From the NCBI RefSeq assembly GCF_030651995.1, contig NZ_JAUSBN010000005.1:124001-188000 (forward strand): DNA of 64,000 bases, in the 5' to 3' direction. This document shows positions 26,413-36,879 of this stretch, in pieces (the stretch's first letter is position 1; each line of letters begins with the position of its first letter). Under the pieces are notes generated by a model. It ran no database searches and was not told where the DNA came from. It saw only the letters and a list, made by a program, of their open reading frames with translations. The translations under genes were made by a program, and so were the position numbers. The stretch is from Reyranella sp. (lineage in GTDB: Bacteria; Pseudomonadota; Alphaproteobacteria; Reyranellales; Reyranellaceae).

Positions 26413-26923
26413 CTCGTTCTCCTGCGCCTGTGCTGCAACCAACGCGTCCCGCGGGCACCGCGCCGTCATGCAGATGCTCCGTCAGGCCGGTTATGGCGGA
26501 AGGGTCGTGCCGGTCAATCCCAGGGGGGATCGATACTCGGTTAAGAGTCGGTGACCGCGATCACTGCCATGGAGCTCGCGATCGACCTCGCGGTACGGCA
26601 TGACGGGCACTGGCCCCGGCTCCGCGGCCGGGGTGCGGGCGCGCTATCCGATTCTTCGCAAATGCAGCAATCGGAAAGGTTGCCCACTGTGACCTTTAGC
26701 GATTGAAAACACGTCTGAGCGTGAAATCATAACCTTTTCAACATGTTAGGGACCTTGCGCGGGTGTTGCATTTTTGCAACTTTTTGTTGGACTTGTGGAT
26801 ACTCCGTGGCCAGTATCGTTTTCAAGCGAGGCACGCGGGGGCACCGACCGGGGGAGGTCGGTGGGTCGTTGGTCGCCTCACCTGTCAATCAGTAGCGTTC
26901 AATGGAACGGGAGCGGCCGACCG
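26413..26923. other. Intergenic region between pirin and M23 peptidase genes
   Basis: This 511-base gap separates divergent genes. Near 26468-26554 lies a short acyl-CoA-synthetase-like fragment (separate entry). From about 26690 to 26800 the DNA turns AT-rich and probably holds the promoter of the M23 peptidase gene; TTGAAA at 26703 is a possible -35. GTTGCA-TTTT-TGCAAC followed by five Ts (26765-26785) forms a small stem-loop that could attenuate transcription. I see no other gene. Confidence 0.5.
26468..26554 (+). pseudogene. Relic of an acyl-CoA synthetase CoA-binding domain
   Basis: Translation gives MQMLRQAGYGGRVVPVNPRGD and then nonsense ending in TGA. This resembles the loop after the first strands of NDP-forming acyl-CoA synthetases (typically LxxAGYxGxVYPVNPR). 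Nothing downstream continues the domain, so it is at most a decayed fragment of about 21 codons. It could be chance, but the local match is specific. Confidence 0.4.
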
Positions 26924-28336
26924 ATGACGTCCACCATGACGCGTTTCCAACGCGCCCATAGCTGGCGAACCGTCCGCAGCCTCATGGCAGCGACCTTTGT
27001 GATCTCTTCGACTTTTTGTGCCGTCGACGCGATGGCCCAAGTAAAGGCCCCGCCCAAGAACCAGTTCAAGAAACCCGCCGCAAGGCCCGCGCCGGCCGTC
27101 CCCAGCGAGGATGTGCAGGCCTTCTCCATCGCGGCCGACAGCTCGGTCGCCCAGCAACTCGTCAGCCTCCACGTCGACCCCAACGACGCCCAGGCCGCCG
27201 CCGACGCCGTCGGCAAGGCGTTGAGCCAGCCCGAGGTCAAGGCCGCCAGTTCCGGCCGTGCCGTGCTGGCCCCCCAGGGCGCCGGCCAGCCCAAGCGGCT
27301 GGTCTCCCTTCAGCTCTATTCGAACAAGTCGCTGGCCGTCGACCTCTCCCGCAGCGCCGATGGCGCGTTCGGCTTCAAACTCGCTCCTGGCGCCACCGAG
27401 GACGACGACGAGCGAGTCTCGAGCCTGCCGGGCTCCGCGCCGCCCAGTACCAGCCCGGGCGCCCGCGCGGTAGTTCCCGATTCGGTCAAGACAGTGAAAG
27501 CGAGCAGCGCCACGCTGGCGACCAGCCTCGCCCCGACGGGTTCCAATCCGGCCGCTCTGAAGGAACTGACCCAGGCACTCTCCGGCTTCGCGCCGGCCGC
27601 CGCCAGGATCGACGTCGTCCAGGGGCGCACGATGGATGGCACACCGCGCATCCTCGTCGCGAGCCTGGGCGACGGCACCGCCAGGCAATCCTTCTGGTGG
27701 TTCGCTCCCCAGAACCAGCCCGAGGGCTGGTTCGACGATCAGGGCCGCCGGCTCGGTGGCACCGCGCTCGCCAATCCGCGGCCGGAGGCCCGCCAGTCCT
27801 CGCCGTTCGGCACGCGCCGGTACTATGGCCGCAAGAGCGGCGGCGGCTTCCACAACGGCATCGACTTCGAGGGCAAGACCGGCGACCCCATCTACGCAGC
27901 CGCCGACGGCGTCATCAATCACCAGGGCTGGTACTTCAACTACGGCCGTACGGTGAAGTTGAGCCACGCCGAAAACTTCGAGACGCTTTATGCGCACATG
28001 TCGCGCTTCGCCGAGGGGATGGGCCCCGGCATACGCGTCCGAAAGGGGGACCTGATCGGCTATGTCGGCTCGACCGGCCGGTCGACTGGCGCGCACCTTC
28101 ACTTCTCGGTGATCGTGAACGGCCAGTTCGTCGACCCCCAGCCCTATATCTCCGGGAATGGCGGCAGCAGTGCGCTGGGGGGGGAGCAACTCGTCTCCTA
28201 TCGCCAGTGGCAGCAGGAGATCAGGCGGGCCTCCGAGCGCAGCCGCGGCAGCAGCGACAATCGCCTCCAGGGCCTGCAGGGTGCCGATCCGTGGTCGTCC
28301 CACCCCTTCTCGTCGCGCGCCGCCGACCGCCTCTGA
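26924..28336 (+). CDS. M23 (LytM) peptidase, secreted
   Basis: The 470-residue protein has a long signal peptide with probable cleavage after Ala38 (DAMA). A proline-rich linker and an N-terminal region of about 250 residues without a recognised domain follow, then a LytM domain at about residues 295-405. The zinc ligands are present: HNGID with His310, and HLH at 391-393. It should cut peptidoglycan cross-bridges in the periplasm or activate amidases. The ATG at 26924 follows GGGAG at 26909-26913; an ATG at 26936 is an alternative. The tail is rich in Ser and Arg. Confidence 0.9.
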   Translation: MTSTMTRFQRAHSWRTVRSLMAATFVISSTFCAVDAMAQVKAPPKNQFKKPAARPAPAVPSEDVQAFSIAADSSVAQQLVSLHVDPNDAQAAADAVGKALSQPEVKAASSGRAVLAPQGAGQPKRLVSLQLYSNKSLAVDLSRSADGAFGFKLAPGATEDDDERVSSLPGSAPPSTSPGARAVVPDSVKTVKASSATLATSLAPTGSNPAALKELTQALSGFAPAAARIDVVQGRTMDGTPRILVASLGDGTARQSFWWFAPQNQPEGWFDDQGRRLGGTALANPRPEARQSSPFGTRRYYGRKSGGGFHNGIDFEGKTGDPIYAAADGVINHQGWYFNYGRTVKLSHAENFETLYAHMSRFAEGMGPGIRVRKGDLIGYVGSTGRSTGAHLHFSVIVNGQFVDPQPYISGNGGSSALGGEQLVSYRQWQQEIRRASERSRGSSDNRLQGLQGADPWSSHPFSSRAADRL

Positions 28337-28466
28337 GCGGCAGCGATCGAGGGCTCGGCGCCGTTGCGCCCGCAAGATTGTTCGCCTACGAATTGCGTCA
28401 TCGCTTCTGAACGGTCGCACCAGGCGGCCGACGGGAACGTCACAGGCAACCACGAGGGATGACAAA

Positions 28467-29498
28467 ATGCTCAAGAAAATGGCGGCCGGCGTCGTCACAG
28501 CCGGTCTGATCGGTGTCGCCGGTACGGCCCATGCCGGCAAGGATCTCGATGCGGTGAAGGCACGCGGCCAGCTCATCTGCGGCATCGCCACGGGCGTCGC
28601 GGGCTTCGCCCAGCAGGACGACAAGGGCAAGTGGCTCGGCCTGGACATCGATGTCTGCCGCGCGGTCTCGGCGGCGATCTTCGGTGACGCCGAAAAGGTC
28701 AAGTACGTCCCGACCACGGCCCAGCAGCGCTTCACCGCCCTGCAGTCGGGCGAAGTCGACATGCTCTCGCGCACCACGACCTACACGCTGACCCGCGACA
28801 CCGCGCTCGGCCTCGAGTTCACCGGCATCAACTATTACGACGGCCAGGGCTTCATGGTGCCGAAGAAGCTCGGCGTGAAGAGCGCCAAGGAGCTGAACGG
28901 CGCCACCGTCTGCGTCCAGCCGGGCACGACCACCGAACTCAACCTCGCCGACTATTTCCGCGCCAACAAGATGACCTTCAAGCCGGTCGTCATCGAGAAG
29001 GTCGAGGAAATCCGTGCCGCCTTCTATGCCGGCCGCTGCGACGTCTACACGACGGACGCCTCGGGCCTGTACTCGACGCGCGCGGCGAACACCCCGGCGC
29101 CGCTCAAGCCGGACGACTTCGTGATCCTGCCGGAGATCATCTCCAAGGAGCCGCTGGGACCGGTCGTCCGTCACGGCGACAACCAGTTCACCGACATCGT
29201 GCGCTGGGCCTTCTACGCCATGGTCGAGGCCGAGGAGCACGGCATCACCTCGAAGAACGTCGACGAGATGCTGAAGAGCGACAATCCCTCGATCAAGCGC
29301 ATCCTCGGCGTCACGCCGGGCATGGGCAAGGCACTCGGCGTCGACGAGAAGTGGGTCTACAACATCGTCAAGCAGGTCGGTAACTACGGCGAGAGCTTCG
29401 ACCGCAACGTCGGCATGGGCTCGCAGCTCAAGATCGCCCGCGGCCTGAACGCGCTGTGGACCAACGGCGGCCTGCAATACTCCCCGCCGATCCGCTAG
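28467..29498 (+). CDS. aapJ: Amino-acid ABC transporter binding protein, AapJ-like (copy 1)
   Basis: The 343-residue periplasmic protein has a signal peptide ending THA before GKDLDAV and the general L-amino-acid binding pattern: LDIDVCRAVSAAIFGD, YYDGQGFMVPKKLG, and PLGPVVRHGDNQF. In rhizobia AapJ delivers many L-amino acids to AapQMP. It is first of three tandem homologues ahead of the permease genes. The ATG at 28467 follows CGAGGGA. A terminator hairpin follows its stop, so this copy may be transcribed separately and more strongly. Confidence 0.93.
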   Translation: MLKKMAAGVVTAGLIGVAGTAHAGKDLDAVKARGQLICGIATGVAGFAQQDDKGKWLGLDIDVCRAVSAAIFGDAEKVKYVPTTAQQRFTALQSGEVDMLSRTTTYTLTRDTALGLEFTGINYYDGQGFMVPKKLGVKSAKELNGATVCVQPGTTTELNLADYFRANKMTFKPVVIEKVEEIRAAFYAGRCDVYTTDASGLYSTRAANTPAPLKPDDFVILPEIISKEPLGPVVRHGDNQFTDIVRWAFYAMVEAEEHGITSKNVDEMLKSDNPSIKRILGVTPGMGKALGVDEKWVYNIVKQVGNYGESFDRNVGMGSQLKIARGLNALWTNGGLQYSPPIR

Positions 29499-29522
29499 CC
29501 TCCGGAACACGACAAGACGACG

Positions 29523-29550
29523 AACCGCCGCCTGAAAAGGCGGCGGTTTT
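29523..29550 (+). terminator. Rho-independent terminator after the first binding-protein gene
   Basis: AACCGCCGCCT pairs perfectly with AGGCGGCGGTT around a GAAA loop, followed by Ts. It separates binding-protein copy 1 from copy 2. Confidence 0.9.
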
Positions 29551-29617
29551 CGTTTGGCCGTTGCAAACGGCCCGGCAATACGGGCAGTCTCGGACCGGGG
29601 AAGTGTCGGGGGACACA

Positions 29618-30631
29618 ATGTTCAAGTTGACGCTGTCGGTAATCGCCGCTTTTTCGACTTTGGCGGCCACGCAGGCCATGGCCGGTCCCGTCCTGGACGC
29701 CGTCAAGGCACGGGGTCAGCTCCTGTGCGGCGTCAGCGCGGGCCTGGTGGGTTTCATGCATGCCGACAGCCAGGGTGTCTGGCGCGGGCTCTCGGTCGAC
29801 ATGTGCCGTGCCACGGCGGCCGCCTTGTTCGGCGACGCCAGCAAGGTGAAGTACATCCCGCTCGAGCCGCAGAAGCGCTTTCCGGCCCTCGAAGCCGGCG
29901 AGGTCGATCTCCTCGCCTCCAATTCGACCGCCACGCTGGGCCGCGACGCCGGCGCCGATTTCGTCGCGATCTACTACTATGACGGCCAGGGCTTCATGGT
30001 GCCGCGCAAGCTCGGCAGGCGCGTCATGAGGGATCTCGACGGCGCCAAGGTCTGCGTCCAGCCCGGTACGACGACGGAGGCCAACGTCGCCGACTATTTC
30101 CGCCAGAACAAGATGAGCTTCACGCCGGTGCTGCTCGACAAGATCGACGATCTGCGCACCGCCTTCTTTGCCGGGCGCTGCGACGTCCTCACGGCAGACG
30201 TGTCCAACCTCTACGCGACAAGGGCGGCCTATGCCCCCAACCCGAGCGACTACACGATCCTGCCCCGGACCATTACCAAGGAACCCCTGGGCCTGGCGGT
30301 CCGCCACGGCGACAACCAGTTCGGCGACATCGTGCGCTGGTCGCTCTATGCCATGATCGAGGCCGAGGAATACGGGATCACGTCCCGGAACGTCGACGAG
30401 GCGCTGAAGAGCGAGAATCCCACCTTGAGACGCATCCTCGGCACGGCGCCGGGCATGGGCAAGGCGCTCGGGGTCGACGAGAAGTGGGCCTACAACATCG
30501 TCAAGCAGGTCGGGAACTACGGCGAGGTCTTCGACCGCAACCTCGGGCCCAACACGGTGCTCAAGATCCCGCGCGGCATGAACACGCCTTGGCGCGACGG
30601 CGGCATGTTGTACGCCCCGCCGATCCGATGA
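29618..30631 (+). CDS. Amino-acid ABC transporter binding protein, AapJ-like (copy 2, divergent)
   Basis: The 337-residue paralogue has a signal peptide ending AMA and the same framework as its neighbours (YYDGQGFMVPRKLG, VQPGTTTEANVADYF, VRHGDNQFGD). The ligand-proximal segment differs: LASNSTATLGRDAGADF replaces the TYTLTRDTALGLEF type of copies 1 and 3. It is the most diverged of the three and probably binds a different amino acid or derivative. The ATG at 29618 follows GGGGGAC. Confidence 0.9.
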   Translation: MFKLTLSVIAAFSTLAATQAMAGPVLDAVKARGQLLCGVSAGLVGFMHADSQGVWRGLSVDMCRATAAALFGDASKVKYIPLEPQKRFPALEAGEVDLLASNSTATLGRDAGADFVAIYYYDGQGFMVPRKLGRRVMRDLDGAKVCVQPGTTTEANVADYFRQNKMSFTPVLLDKIDDLRTAFFAGRCDVLTADVSNLYATRAAYAPNPSDYTILPRTITKEPLGLAVRHGDNQFGDIVRWSLYAMIEAEEYGITSRNVDEALKSENPTLRRILGTAPGMGKALGVDEKWAYNIVKQVGNYGEVFDRNLGPNTVLKIPRGMNTPWRDGGMLYAPPIR

Positions 30632-30711
30632 CCGACCCGTAATTTTGGCCTGCGGCTTGCAAGCCTGCGGAAGAAGGCGGCATTGTGGGTTCAAGAACAA
30701 TGGGAGGTGAA

Positions 30712-31749
30712 ATGCGCACCAGGATCGTGGCGGCAGTTGCCGGATTGGCCGCGTCGGTAGTCGGCTTCGCCGGGACCGCCCAGGCGGGCAAGGATCTCGA
30801 CGCCGTCAGGGCACGCGGCACCGTGAATTGCGGGGTGGGCATCGGGACCGCAGGCTTCATGCTGGCCGACAGCCAGGGCAAGTGGAAGGGTCTCTCGGTC
30901 GACGTCTGTCGCGCTGTCGCGGCCACCATCTTCGGCGATTCGGAGAAGGTCAGGTACGTTCCCCTCACCTCCCAGCAGCGCTTCACCGCGGTCCAGTCGA
31001 GCGAAGTCGACATCGTGATGGGCAACGCCACGTACACCCTGACGCGCGACACGGCGCTGGGGCTCGATTTCACGGGCATCTACTATTATGACGGCCAGGG
31101 CTTCATGGTGCCGAAGAAACTCGGCGTGAAGAGCGCCAAGGAGCTGAGCGGCGCCACCGTCTGCGTCGCCCCCGGTACCACCACCGAACTCAACCTCGCC
31201 GACTATTTCCGCGCCAACAAGATGACCTTCAAGCCGGTCGTCATCGAGAAGGTCGACGAGATCCGCGCGGCCTTCTTCTCCGGCCGCTGCGACGTCTACA
31301 CGACCGATGCGTCGAGCCTGGCCGCCACGCGCGCCGCCAACGTGCCGCCGCCGCAGACCATCGACGACTACGTCATCCTGCCGGAGATCATCTCGAAGGA
31401 GCCGCTGGGACCGGTGGTGCGCCACGGCGACAACCAGTTCGCCGACATCGTGCGCTGGGCGCTTTACGCCATGGTCGAGGCCGAGGAGCACGGCGTCACG
31501 TCCAAGAATGTCGACGAGATGCTGAAGAGCGACAACCCGTCGATCAAGCGTATCCTCGGCGTCACGCCGGGCATGGGCAAGGCGCTCGGCGTCGACGAGA
31601 AGTGGGTCTACAACATCGTCAAGCAGGTCGGTAACTACGGCGAAAGCTTCGACCGCAACGTCGGCATGGGCTCGCTCCTCAAGATCGCCCGCGGTCAGAA
31701 CGCGCTGTGGACCCAGGGTGGCCTGCAATACTCCCCGCCCATCCGCTGA
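30712..31749 (+). CDS. Amino-acid ABC transporter binding protein, AapJ-like (copy 3)
   Basis: The 345-residue paralogue has a signal peptide ending AQA before GKDLDAV. It is very close to copy 1, sharing a 77-base stretch of identical DNA (31180-31256 against 28929-29005). ATG at 30712 with GGGAGGTG at 30702-30709 is preferred over an upstream ATG at 30700. It lies 131 bases before aapQ and may be the binding protein mainly used by AapQMP. Confidence 0.93.
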   Translation: MRTRIVAAVAGLAASVVGFAGTAQAGKDLDAVRARGTVNCGVGIGTAGFMLADSQGKWKGLSVDVCRAVAATIFGDSEKVRYVPLTSQQRFTAVQSSEVDIVMGNATYTLTRDTALGLDFTGIYYYDGQGFMVPKKLGVKSAKELSGATVCVAPGTTTELNLADYFRANKMTFKPVVIEKVDEIRAAFFSGRCDVYTTDASSLAATRAANVPPPQTIDDYVILPEIISKEPLGPVVRHGDNQFADIVRWALYAMVEAEEHGVTSKNVDEMLKSDNPSIKRILGVTPGMGKALGVDEKWVYNIVKQVGNYGESFDRNVGMGSLLKIARGQNALWTQGGLQYSPPIR

Positions 31750-31789
31750 TGCGGGGAGACCGAGGCCGGGGATGGCGGGTTTTGCCCCG

Positions 31790-31817
31790 TTGCGCAGGGG
31801 CAATTCCCACATACACT
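31790..31817 (+). promoter_or_regulatory. Possible sigma-70-type promoter for aapQMP
   Basis: TTGCGC and TACACT are spaced by 16 bases, about 60 bases before the aapQ start. A TTGCCCC/GGGGCAA hairpin overlaps the -35. No functional proof; the match is moderate. Confidence 0.3.
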
Positions 31818-31880
31818 GAGGGCAATACCGGGCCTATAACGCCCGCGCGGGAAAACCGCGCCAGTCAGGGGGAATAGCGT

Positions 31881-33068
31881 ATGGCAGTCGAGGCTCTCGG
31901 CTCTACGCCACGTGCGAAAGTGGCACCGTGGAACGATCCGGTCGTTCGGGGCTGGGTTTTCCAGATCGTCGTGGTCGGTGCCGTTGGCTTCCTTGCCTGG
32001 TATCTGGTCAGCAACACGATCGACAACCTGCAGCGCCAGAAGATCGCGAGCGGCTTCCACTTTCTCGAGCGCGAAGCCGGCTTCGAGATCGGCGATACGA
32101 TGATCGAGTACTCGCCGGCCAGCACCTACGCCCGCGCCATCTGGGTCGGCATCCTCAACACGCTGCGCGTTGCCGTCCTTGGCATCCTGCTCAGCACCCT
32201 TCTCGGCACCCTGATCGGCGTCGGACGGCTGTCGCCCAACTGGCTGCTCAACCGCATCTGCGGCTGGTACGTCGAGGCCTTCCGCAACGTGCCGCTGCTG
32301 CTGTGGCTGTTCCTCTTCTACAAGCTGATCAGCGAAGCCTTTCCCGGTCCGCGGCAGGCGCTCTCGCTGTGGAACAGCGTGTTCCTCAGCAACCGCGGCG
32401 TCTACTTCCCGGTGCCGCTGGCCGATCCCATCCATAAATGGATGGGCATCGCGTTTCTGGTCGGCATTGCCGCTGCCTGGTTCGTCAACCGCTGGGGCAA
32501 GAAACGCCAGGAAGCCACGGGTCAGCCCTTCCCCGGGATTTCCGCGGGCCTCGCGATCATCATCGGCCTTCCGGCCCTCGTCTGGCTGGCCGGCGGCGCG
32601 CCGCACCATATGAGCTGGCCCGAGCTGAAGGGCTTCAACTTCACGGGCGGAACCGTCATCCAGCCCGAGTTCACCGCCCTCCTGATCGGCCTCGTGCTCT
32701 ATACCTCGGCGTTCGTGGCCGAGATCGTGCGCTCCGGCATCCTGGCCCTGCACAAGGGCCAGAGCGAAGCGGCGGCGGCGCTCGGCCTGTCGCGCGGCCA
32801 GTCCATGCGTCTCGTGCTGCTGCCGCAGGCGCTGCGGGTCATCGTCCCGCCGATGACCAGCCAGTATCTCAACATCACGAAGAACAGTTCGCTCGCCATC
32901 GCGATCGGCTACCCCGACCTCGTCGCCTCGATCAACGTGACCATCAACCAGACCGGCCAGGCGATCGAGAACATCCTCATCATCATGGCCGCCTACCTCT
33001 CGGTCAGCCTGTCGATCTCGGCGTTCATGAACTGGTACAACAAACGCATCGCGCTGAGGGAGCGCTGA
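31881..33068 (+). CDS. aapQ: General L-amino-acid ABC transporter permease AapQ
   Basis: The 395-residue membrane protein has the His/Glu/Gln-type permease domain: [21 protein letters not shown] near residues 92-112 and the EAA loop [30 protein letters not shown] large insertion between helices (about residues 150-240, including KETTG-like soluble sequence) is typical of AapQ. It pairs with AapM, whose gene starts two bases after its stop. Confidence 0.94.
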   Translation: MAVEALGSTPRAKVAPWNDPVVRGWVFQIVVVGAVGFLAWYLVSNTIDNLQRQKIASGFHFLEREAGFEIGDTMIEYSPASTYARAIWVGILNTLRVAVLGILLSTLLGTLIGVGRLSPNWLLNRICGWYVEAFRNVPLLLWLFLFYKLISEAFPGPRQALSLWNSVFLSNRGVYFPVPLADPIHKWMGIAFLVGIAAAWFVNRWGKKRQEATGQPFPGISAGLAIIIGLPALVWLAGGAPHHMSWPELKGFNFTGGTVIQPEFTALLIGLVLYTSAFVAEIVRSGILALHKGQSEAAAALGLSRGQSMRLVLLPQALRVIVPPMTSQYLNITKNSSLAIAIGYPDLVASINVTINQTGQAIENILIIMAAYLSVSLSISAFMNWYNKRIALRER

Positions 33069-33070
33069 GC

Positions 33071-34351
33071 ATGACCGACGCCATGCCTGCCGGCGACCGC
33101 AAGCCGATCGCCCCTCCCGTCGACGAGACCGGCCCGCTCGGCTGGGCCCGCAAGAACCTGTTCTCGAGCTGGGGCAACGGCATCACCACGATCGTGCTGC
33201 TCGCCTTCGTCGTCTGGGTCCTCGACTGGTTCCTCGAATGGGCGCTGTTCACCGCCAACTTCACGGCCACGACCGGCGCCGAGTGCCGCGGCGGCGGTGC
33301 CTGCTGGGCGCTGATCCGCGAGAAGTTCCGCTACATCTTCTTCGGCTCCTTCCCCTACGAGCAGCACTGGCGGCCGCTGTTTGCCGTCATCGCCATGCTG
33401 GCCATGCTGGTGCTGAGCGCCGACCGCCGCATGTGGAACTGGCGCCTGCTGGTGATCTGGGGCGTTGGCTCGTTCGTCACCTTCCTGCTGATGTTCGGCC
33501 AGCTCCACATTCCGCTGAGCCTGATCCTCGCCGTCGCCCTGATCGCGGGCGGTATCGGCCTCGCGCTGCGCAGCGGCCTGGCGACTCCATCGGAGCGGAT
33601 GGCCTATTACGCCCTGGTCGGGATCGGCGCTGTCGGCCTCGTCCTGCGCATCGCGGGCGTGCTGCCGAGCTGGAGCATCGCCATCGCCCCGCTCAGCTAC
33701 GTCGAGACCAGCCTGTGGGGCGGCCTGCCGGTGACTCTGATCCTGGCGACCTATGGCCTGGCCTTCGCCTTCCCCTACGGCATCCTGCTGGCGCTGGGGC
33801 GGCGGTCCAACCTGCCGCTGATCAAGGGCCTGTGCGTGGGCTTCATCGAACTGATCCGCGGCGTGCCGCTGATCAGCCTGCTGATCATGGCCTCGGTCAT
33901 GCTGCCGCTGTTCCTGCCCTCGGGCACGACCATCGACAAGTTCCTGCGCGCCCAGGTCGCCGTCATCCTGTTCGCCGGGGCCTACATCGCCGAGGTCATC
34001 CGCGGCGGCCTGCAGTCGCTGCCCAAGGGCCAGTTCGAGGCTGCGGACGCAATGGGACTCAACTACCCGCAGAAGACGCTGCTGATCATCCTGCCGCAGG
34101 CCCTGCGCGTCGTGATCCCGCCGCTCATCAATACCTTCATCGGCTTCTTCAAGGACACGTCGCTGGTGCTGATCATCGGCATCTTCGACTTCCTCAACAC
34201 GGCCAACCAGGCGCTGGTCGATCCCAACTGGGCGGGTTTCCCGGGCGAGGTCTACCTGTTCGCCGCCTTCGTCTACTTCATCTTCTGTTATTCGATGTCG
34301 CGGTACAGCAAGTACCTCGAACTCGAACTCAACAAGGGTACGCGCCGCTAG
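33071..34351 (+). CDS. aapM: General L-amino-acid ABC transporter permease AapM
   Basis: The 426-residue membrane protein starts [16 protein letters not shown] with a cytoplasmic tail typical of AapM, followed by several extra helices. It then has the permease domain with [19 protein letters not shown] and the EAA loop [29 protein letters not shown]. It forms the heteromeric channel with AapQ. It lies between aapQ and aapP with almost no spacing. Confidence 0.94.
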   Translation: MTDAMPAGDRKPIAPPVDETGPLGWARKNLFSSWGNGITTIVLLAFVVWVLDWFLEWALFTANFTATTGAECRGGGACWALIREKFRYIFFGSFPYEQHWRPLFAVIAMLAMLVLSADRRMWNWRLLVIWGVGSFVTFLLMFGQLHIPLSLILAVALIAGGIGLALRSGLATPSERMAYYALVGIGAVGLVLRIAGVLPSWSIAIAPLSYVETSLWGGLPVTLILATYGLAFAFPYGILLALGRRSNLPLIKGLCVGFIELIRGVPLISLLIMASVMLPLFLPSGTTIDKFLRAQVAVILFAGAYIAEVIRGGLQSLPKGQFEAADAMGLNYPQKTLLIILPQALRVVIPPLINTFIGFFKDTSLVLIIGIFDFLNTANQALVDPNWAGFPGEVYLFAAFVYFIFCYSMSRYSKYLELELNKGTRR

Positions 34352-34371
34352 GCGCCGTCAGGGAGCACGTC

Positions 34372-35142
<771 letters not shown>

Positions 35143-35151
35143 AAGAATAAC

Positions 35152-35298
35152 TTTCCTCCCCATTCAAATGGGGAGGTGTCGGCGTACCGCGGCTTGTAAC
35201 CAAGCCGCTGAGCCGACGGAGGGGTCATACGCGTTGCGACGCCCATGACCCCATCGCCCCGTATGACGGGGCACTTCCCCATTTGAATGGGGAAGCCG
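35152..35298. repeat. Chain of five consecutive hairpins (compound palindromic element)
   Basis: Five perfect or near-perfect palindromes lie end to end. They are 35155-35176 (CCTCCCCATT arms), 35178-35217 (GTCGGC outer and GCGGCTTG inner arms), 35221-35252 (GGGGTCAT arms), 35256-35272 (GCCCCGT arms) and 35274-35295 (CTTCCCCATT arms). The first and last are variants of the same palindrome. It occupies the gap between convergent aapP and the DegT gene and may end both transcripts. Confidence 0.85.
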
Positions 35299-35322
35299 GG
35301 GCATTCACTCGGCGCCGGAAAC

Positions 35323-36426
35323 CTACGCGACCAGCGTCTCCCGGATCACCGCGCAGACCTGATCGACCGACTCGAGCGGCATGTGCGGGCCCATCGGCAG
35401 GCTGAGGACGGTCTCGGCCAGCTTCTCGGCGAGGGGATAGGTCCCCTTGCCCTGGCCCAGTTCGGCATAGGCCTCCTGAAGGTGCGGCGGGATCGGATAG
35501 TGGATCAGCGATCCGATGCCGGCCGCCTCCAGCGCCTTCACCAGATCGGCACGCCGGTTCGTTCGCACCACGTACAGGTGCCACACCGGATCGGCCCATT
35601 GCGGGACATTGGGCAGGGCGAGACTCGCGATGTCGGACAGCCTGTCATCGTAGCGCGCCGCCACTTGCCTGCGGCGGTCGTTCCATTCGTCGAGCTTCGT
35701 GAGCTTCACACGCAGGAAAGCTGCCTGCAGTTCATCGAGGCGTGAGTTCAGGCCCTTCTCGAGGTTCACATACTTCACGCGGCTGCCGTAGTTGCGCAGC
35801 GTGCGCAGCCGCTCGGCGAGCTTCGGATCGTCCGTCGTGACCGCCCCGCCATCGCCAAAGGCGCCGATGTTCTTGCTCGGGAAGAAGCTGTGGGCGCCGG
35901 CGTCTCCCAGCGAGCCGGTTCGACGCCCGCGGACTTTGGCGCCCTGCGCCTGGGCCACGTCCTCGACCACCTTCAGCCCGTGCTTGGCGGCGAGCGCCAT
36001 GATCGCGTCCATGTCGGCCGGCTGGCCGTAGAGATGGACCGGCATGATCGCCTTTGTGCGCGACGTGATCGCCGACGCGATGCGGTCGGGATCGATGTTC
36101 GGCCCGCCGGGCGTCGGCTCCACCGGAACCACCTTGGCCCCGACCGCCGTCACCGCGAGCCAGGTTGCTATGTAGGTGTTGGACGGCACGATGACTTCGT
36201 CGCCGGCGCCGATGTCCCAGGCGCGCAGCGCGAGTTCCAGCGCCTCGAGACCGTTGCCCAGTCCGACACAGTGCTTGGTGCCACAGAAGGCGGCGTACTC
36301 GGCCTCGAAGGCTTCGACCTCCTTGCCGAGCACGAACCAGCCGGACTCCATCACGCGCAGATAGGCGGCATCGAGCTCCGGCTTCAGCTCGGTGTAGACG
36401 GACTTCATGTCGAGGAAGGGGATCAT
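35323..36426 (-). CDS. DegT/DnrJ/EryC1 sugar aminotransferase (FdtB-like)
   Basis: The 367-residue PLP enzyme starts [18 protein letters not shown] and has [31 protein letters not shown] (Asp for the pyridine ring) and [17 protein letters not shown] with the PLP lysine in the SKN motif. DegT enzymes aminate keto-sugars. Coupling by ATGA overlap to a WxcM/FdtA-like ketoisomerase points to a dTDP-3-amino-3,6-dideoxyhexose (Fuc3N or Qui3N). No acetyltransferase or glycosyltransferase gene is adjacent. Last gene of a six-gene run. Confidence 0.9.
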   Translation of the reverse strand: MIPFLDMKSVYTELKPELDAAYLRVMESGWFVLGKEVEAFEAEYAAFCGTKHCVGLGNGLEALELALRAWDIGAGDEVIVPSNTYIATWLAVTAVGAKVVPVEPTPGGPNIDPDRIASAITSRTKAIMPVHLYGQPADMDAIMALAAKHGLKVVEDVAQAQGAKVRGRRTGSLGDAGAHSFFPSKNIGAFGDGGAVTTDDPKLAERLRTLRNYGSRVKYVNLEKGLNSRLDELQAAFLRVKLTKLDEWNDRRRQVAARYDDRLSDIASLALPNVPQWADPVWHLYVVRTNRRADLVKALEAAGIGSLIHYPIPPHLQEAYAELGQGKGTYPLAEKLAETVLSLPMGPHMPLESVDQVCAVIRETLVA

Positions 36427-36866
36427 GCGCGGGCCGCCGCCGCAGCTTCGCGCTTGAAGGCCTCGTAATCCCGAAGGTACTCGCTCTCGTCGTACAGGGT
36501 CGAGGCGATGACCAGGATGACGGTCTGCGGCGCGAAGTTGTCGAGCTCGTGCCAGACCATCGGCCCGATATGAAGCGCGCGCCCCGGATCGTTGAGGACG
36601 ACCGTCTCCTTTACCCTGCCGTCGTCCAGGTGCAGCTGGCACGAGCCGTTCATCACCAGGGTGACGAGGTGCGACTCGCGGTGCCCGTGCCGGCCGCGCC
36701 ACTGGTCGGGGGCGATGTCGTGCAGCCAGAACAGGCGCCGGACCGTAAAGCCCAGCTGGTGATCGAACTCCAGGAAGTTGATCTTGCCGCGGACGTCGCC
36801 TCTTCCGGGGACGGAGAGCCAGCGGCAGTTGGAGACCTTGAGGTGAGGAAGAGACATGTCGGGCAT
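36423..36866 (-). CDS. WxcM/FdtA-like dTDP-sugar 3,4-ketoisomerase
   Basis: The 147-residue small cupin has [22 protein letters not shown], then [20 protein letters not shown], then [18 protein letters not shown], the pattern of dTDP-4-keto-6-deoxyglucose 3,4-ketoisomerases, which move the keto group before amination. Its stop overlaps the DegT aminotransferase start (ATGA), making a coupled FdtA-FdtB pair. I chose the ATG at 36866 because family members are about 140 residues; the frame continues upstream into the transporter gene. Confidence 0.87.
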   Translation of the reverse strand: MPDMSLPHLKVSNCRWLSVPGRGDVRGKINFLEFDHQLGFTVRRLFWLHDIAPDQWRGRHGHRESHLVTLVMNGSCQLHLDDGRVKETVVLNDPGRALHIGPMVWHELDNFAPQTVILVIASTLYDESEYLRDYEAFKREAAAAARA

Positions 36867-36879
36867 GGCAGAGCCTGTC

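Noticed and set aside
26551..26706. A 51-codon frame starting GTG between the pirin and M23 genes
   Set aside because: No ribosome site, no recognisable pattern, and a composition like the surrounding non-coding DNA.
35152..35298. The hairpin chain as a CRISPR-like array or an attachment site
   Set aside because: Units differ in sequence and have no spacers, and there is no integrase or duplicated tRNA end nearby.
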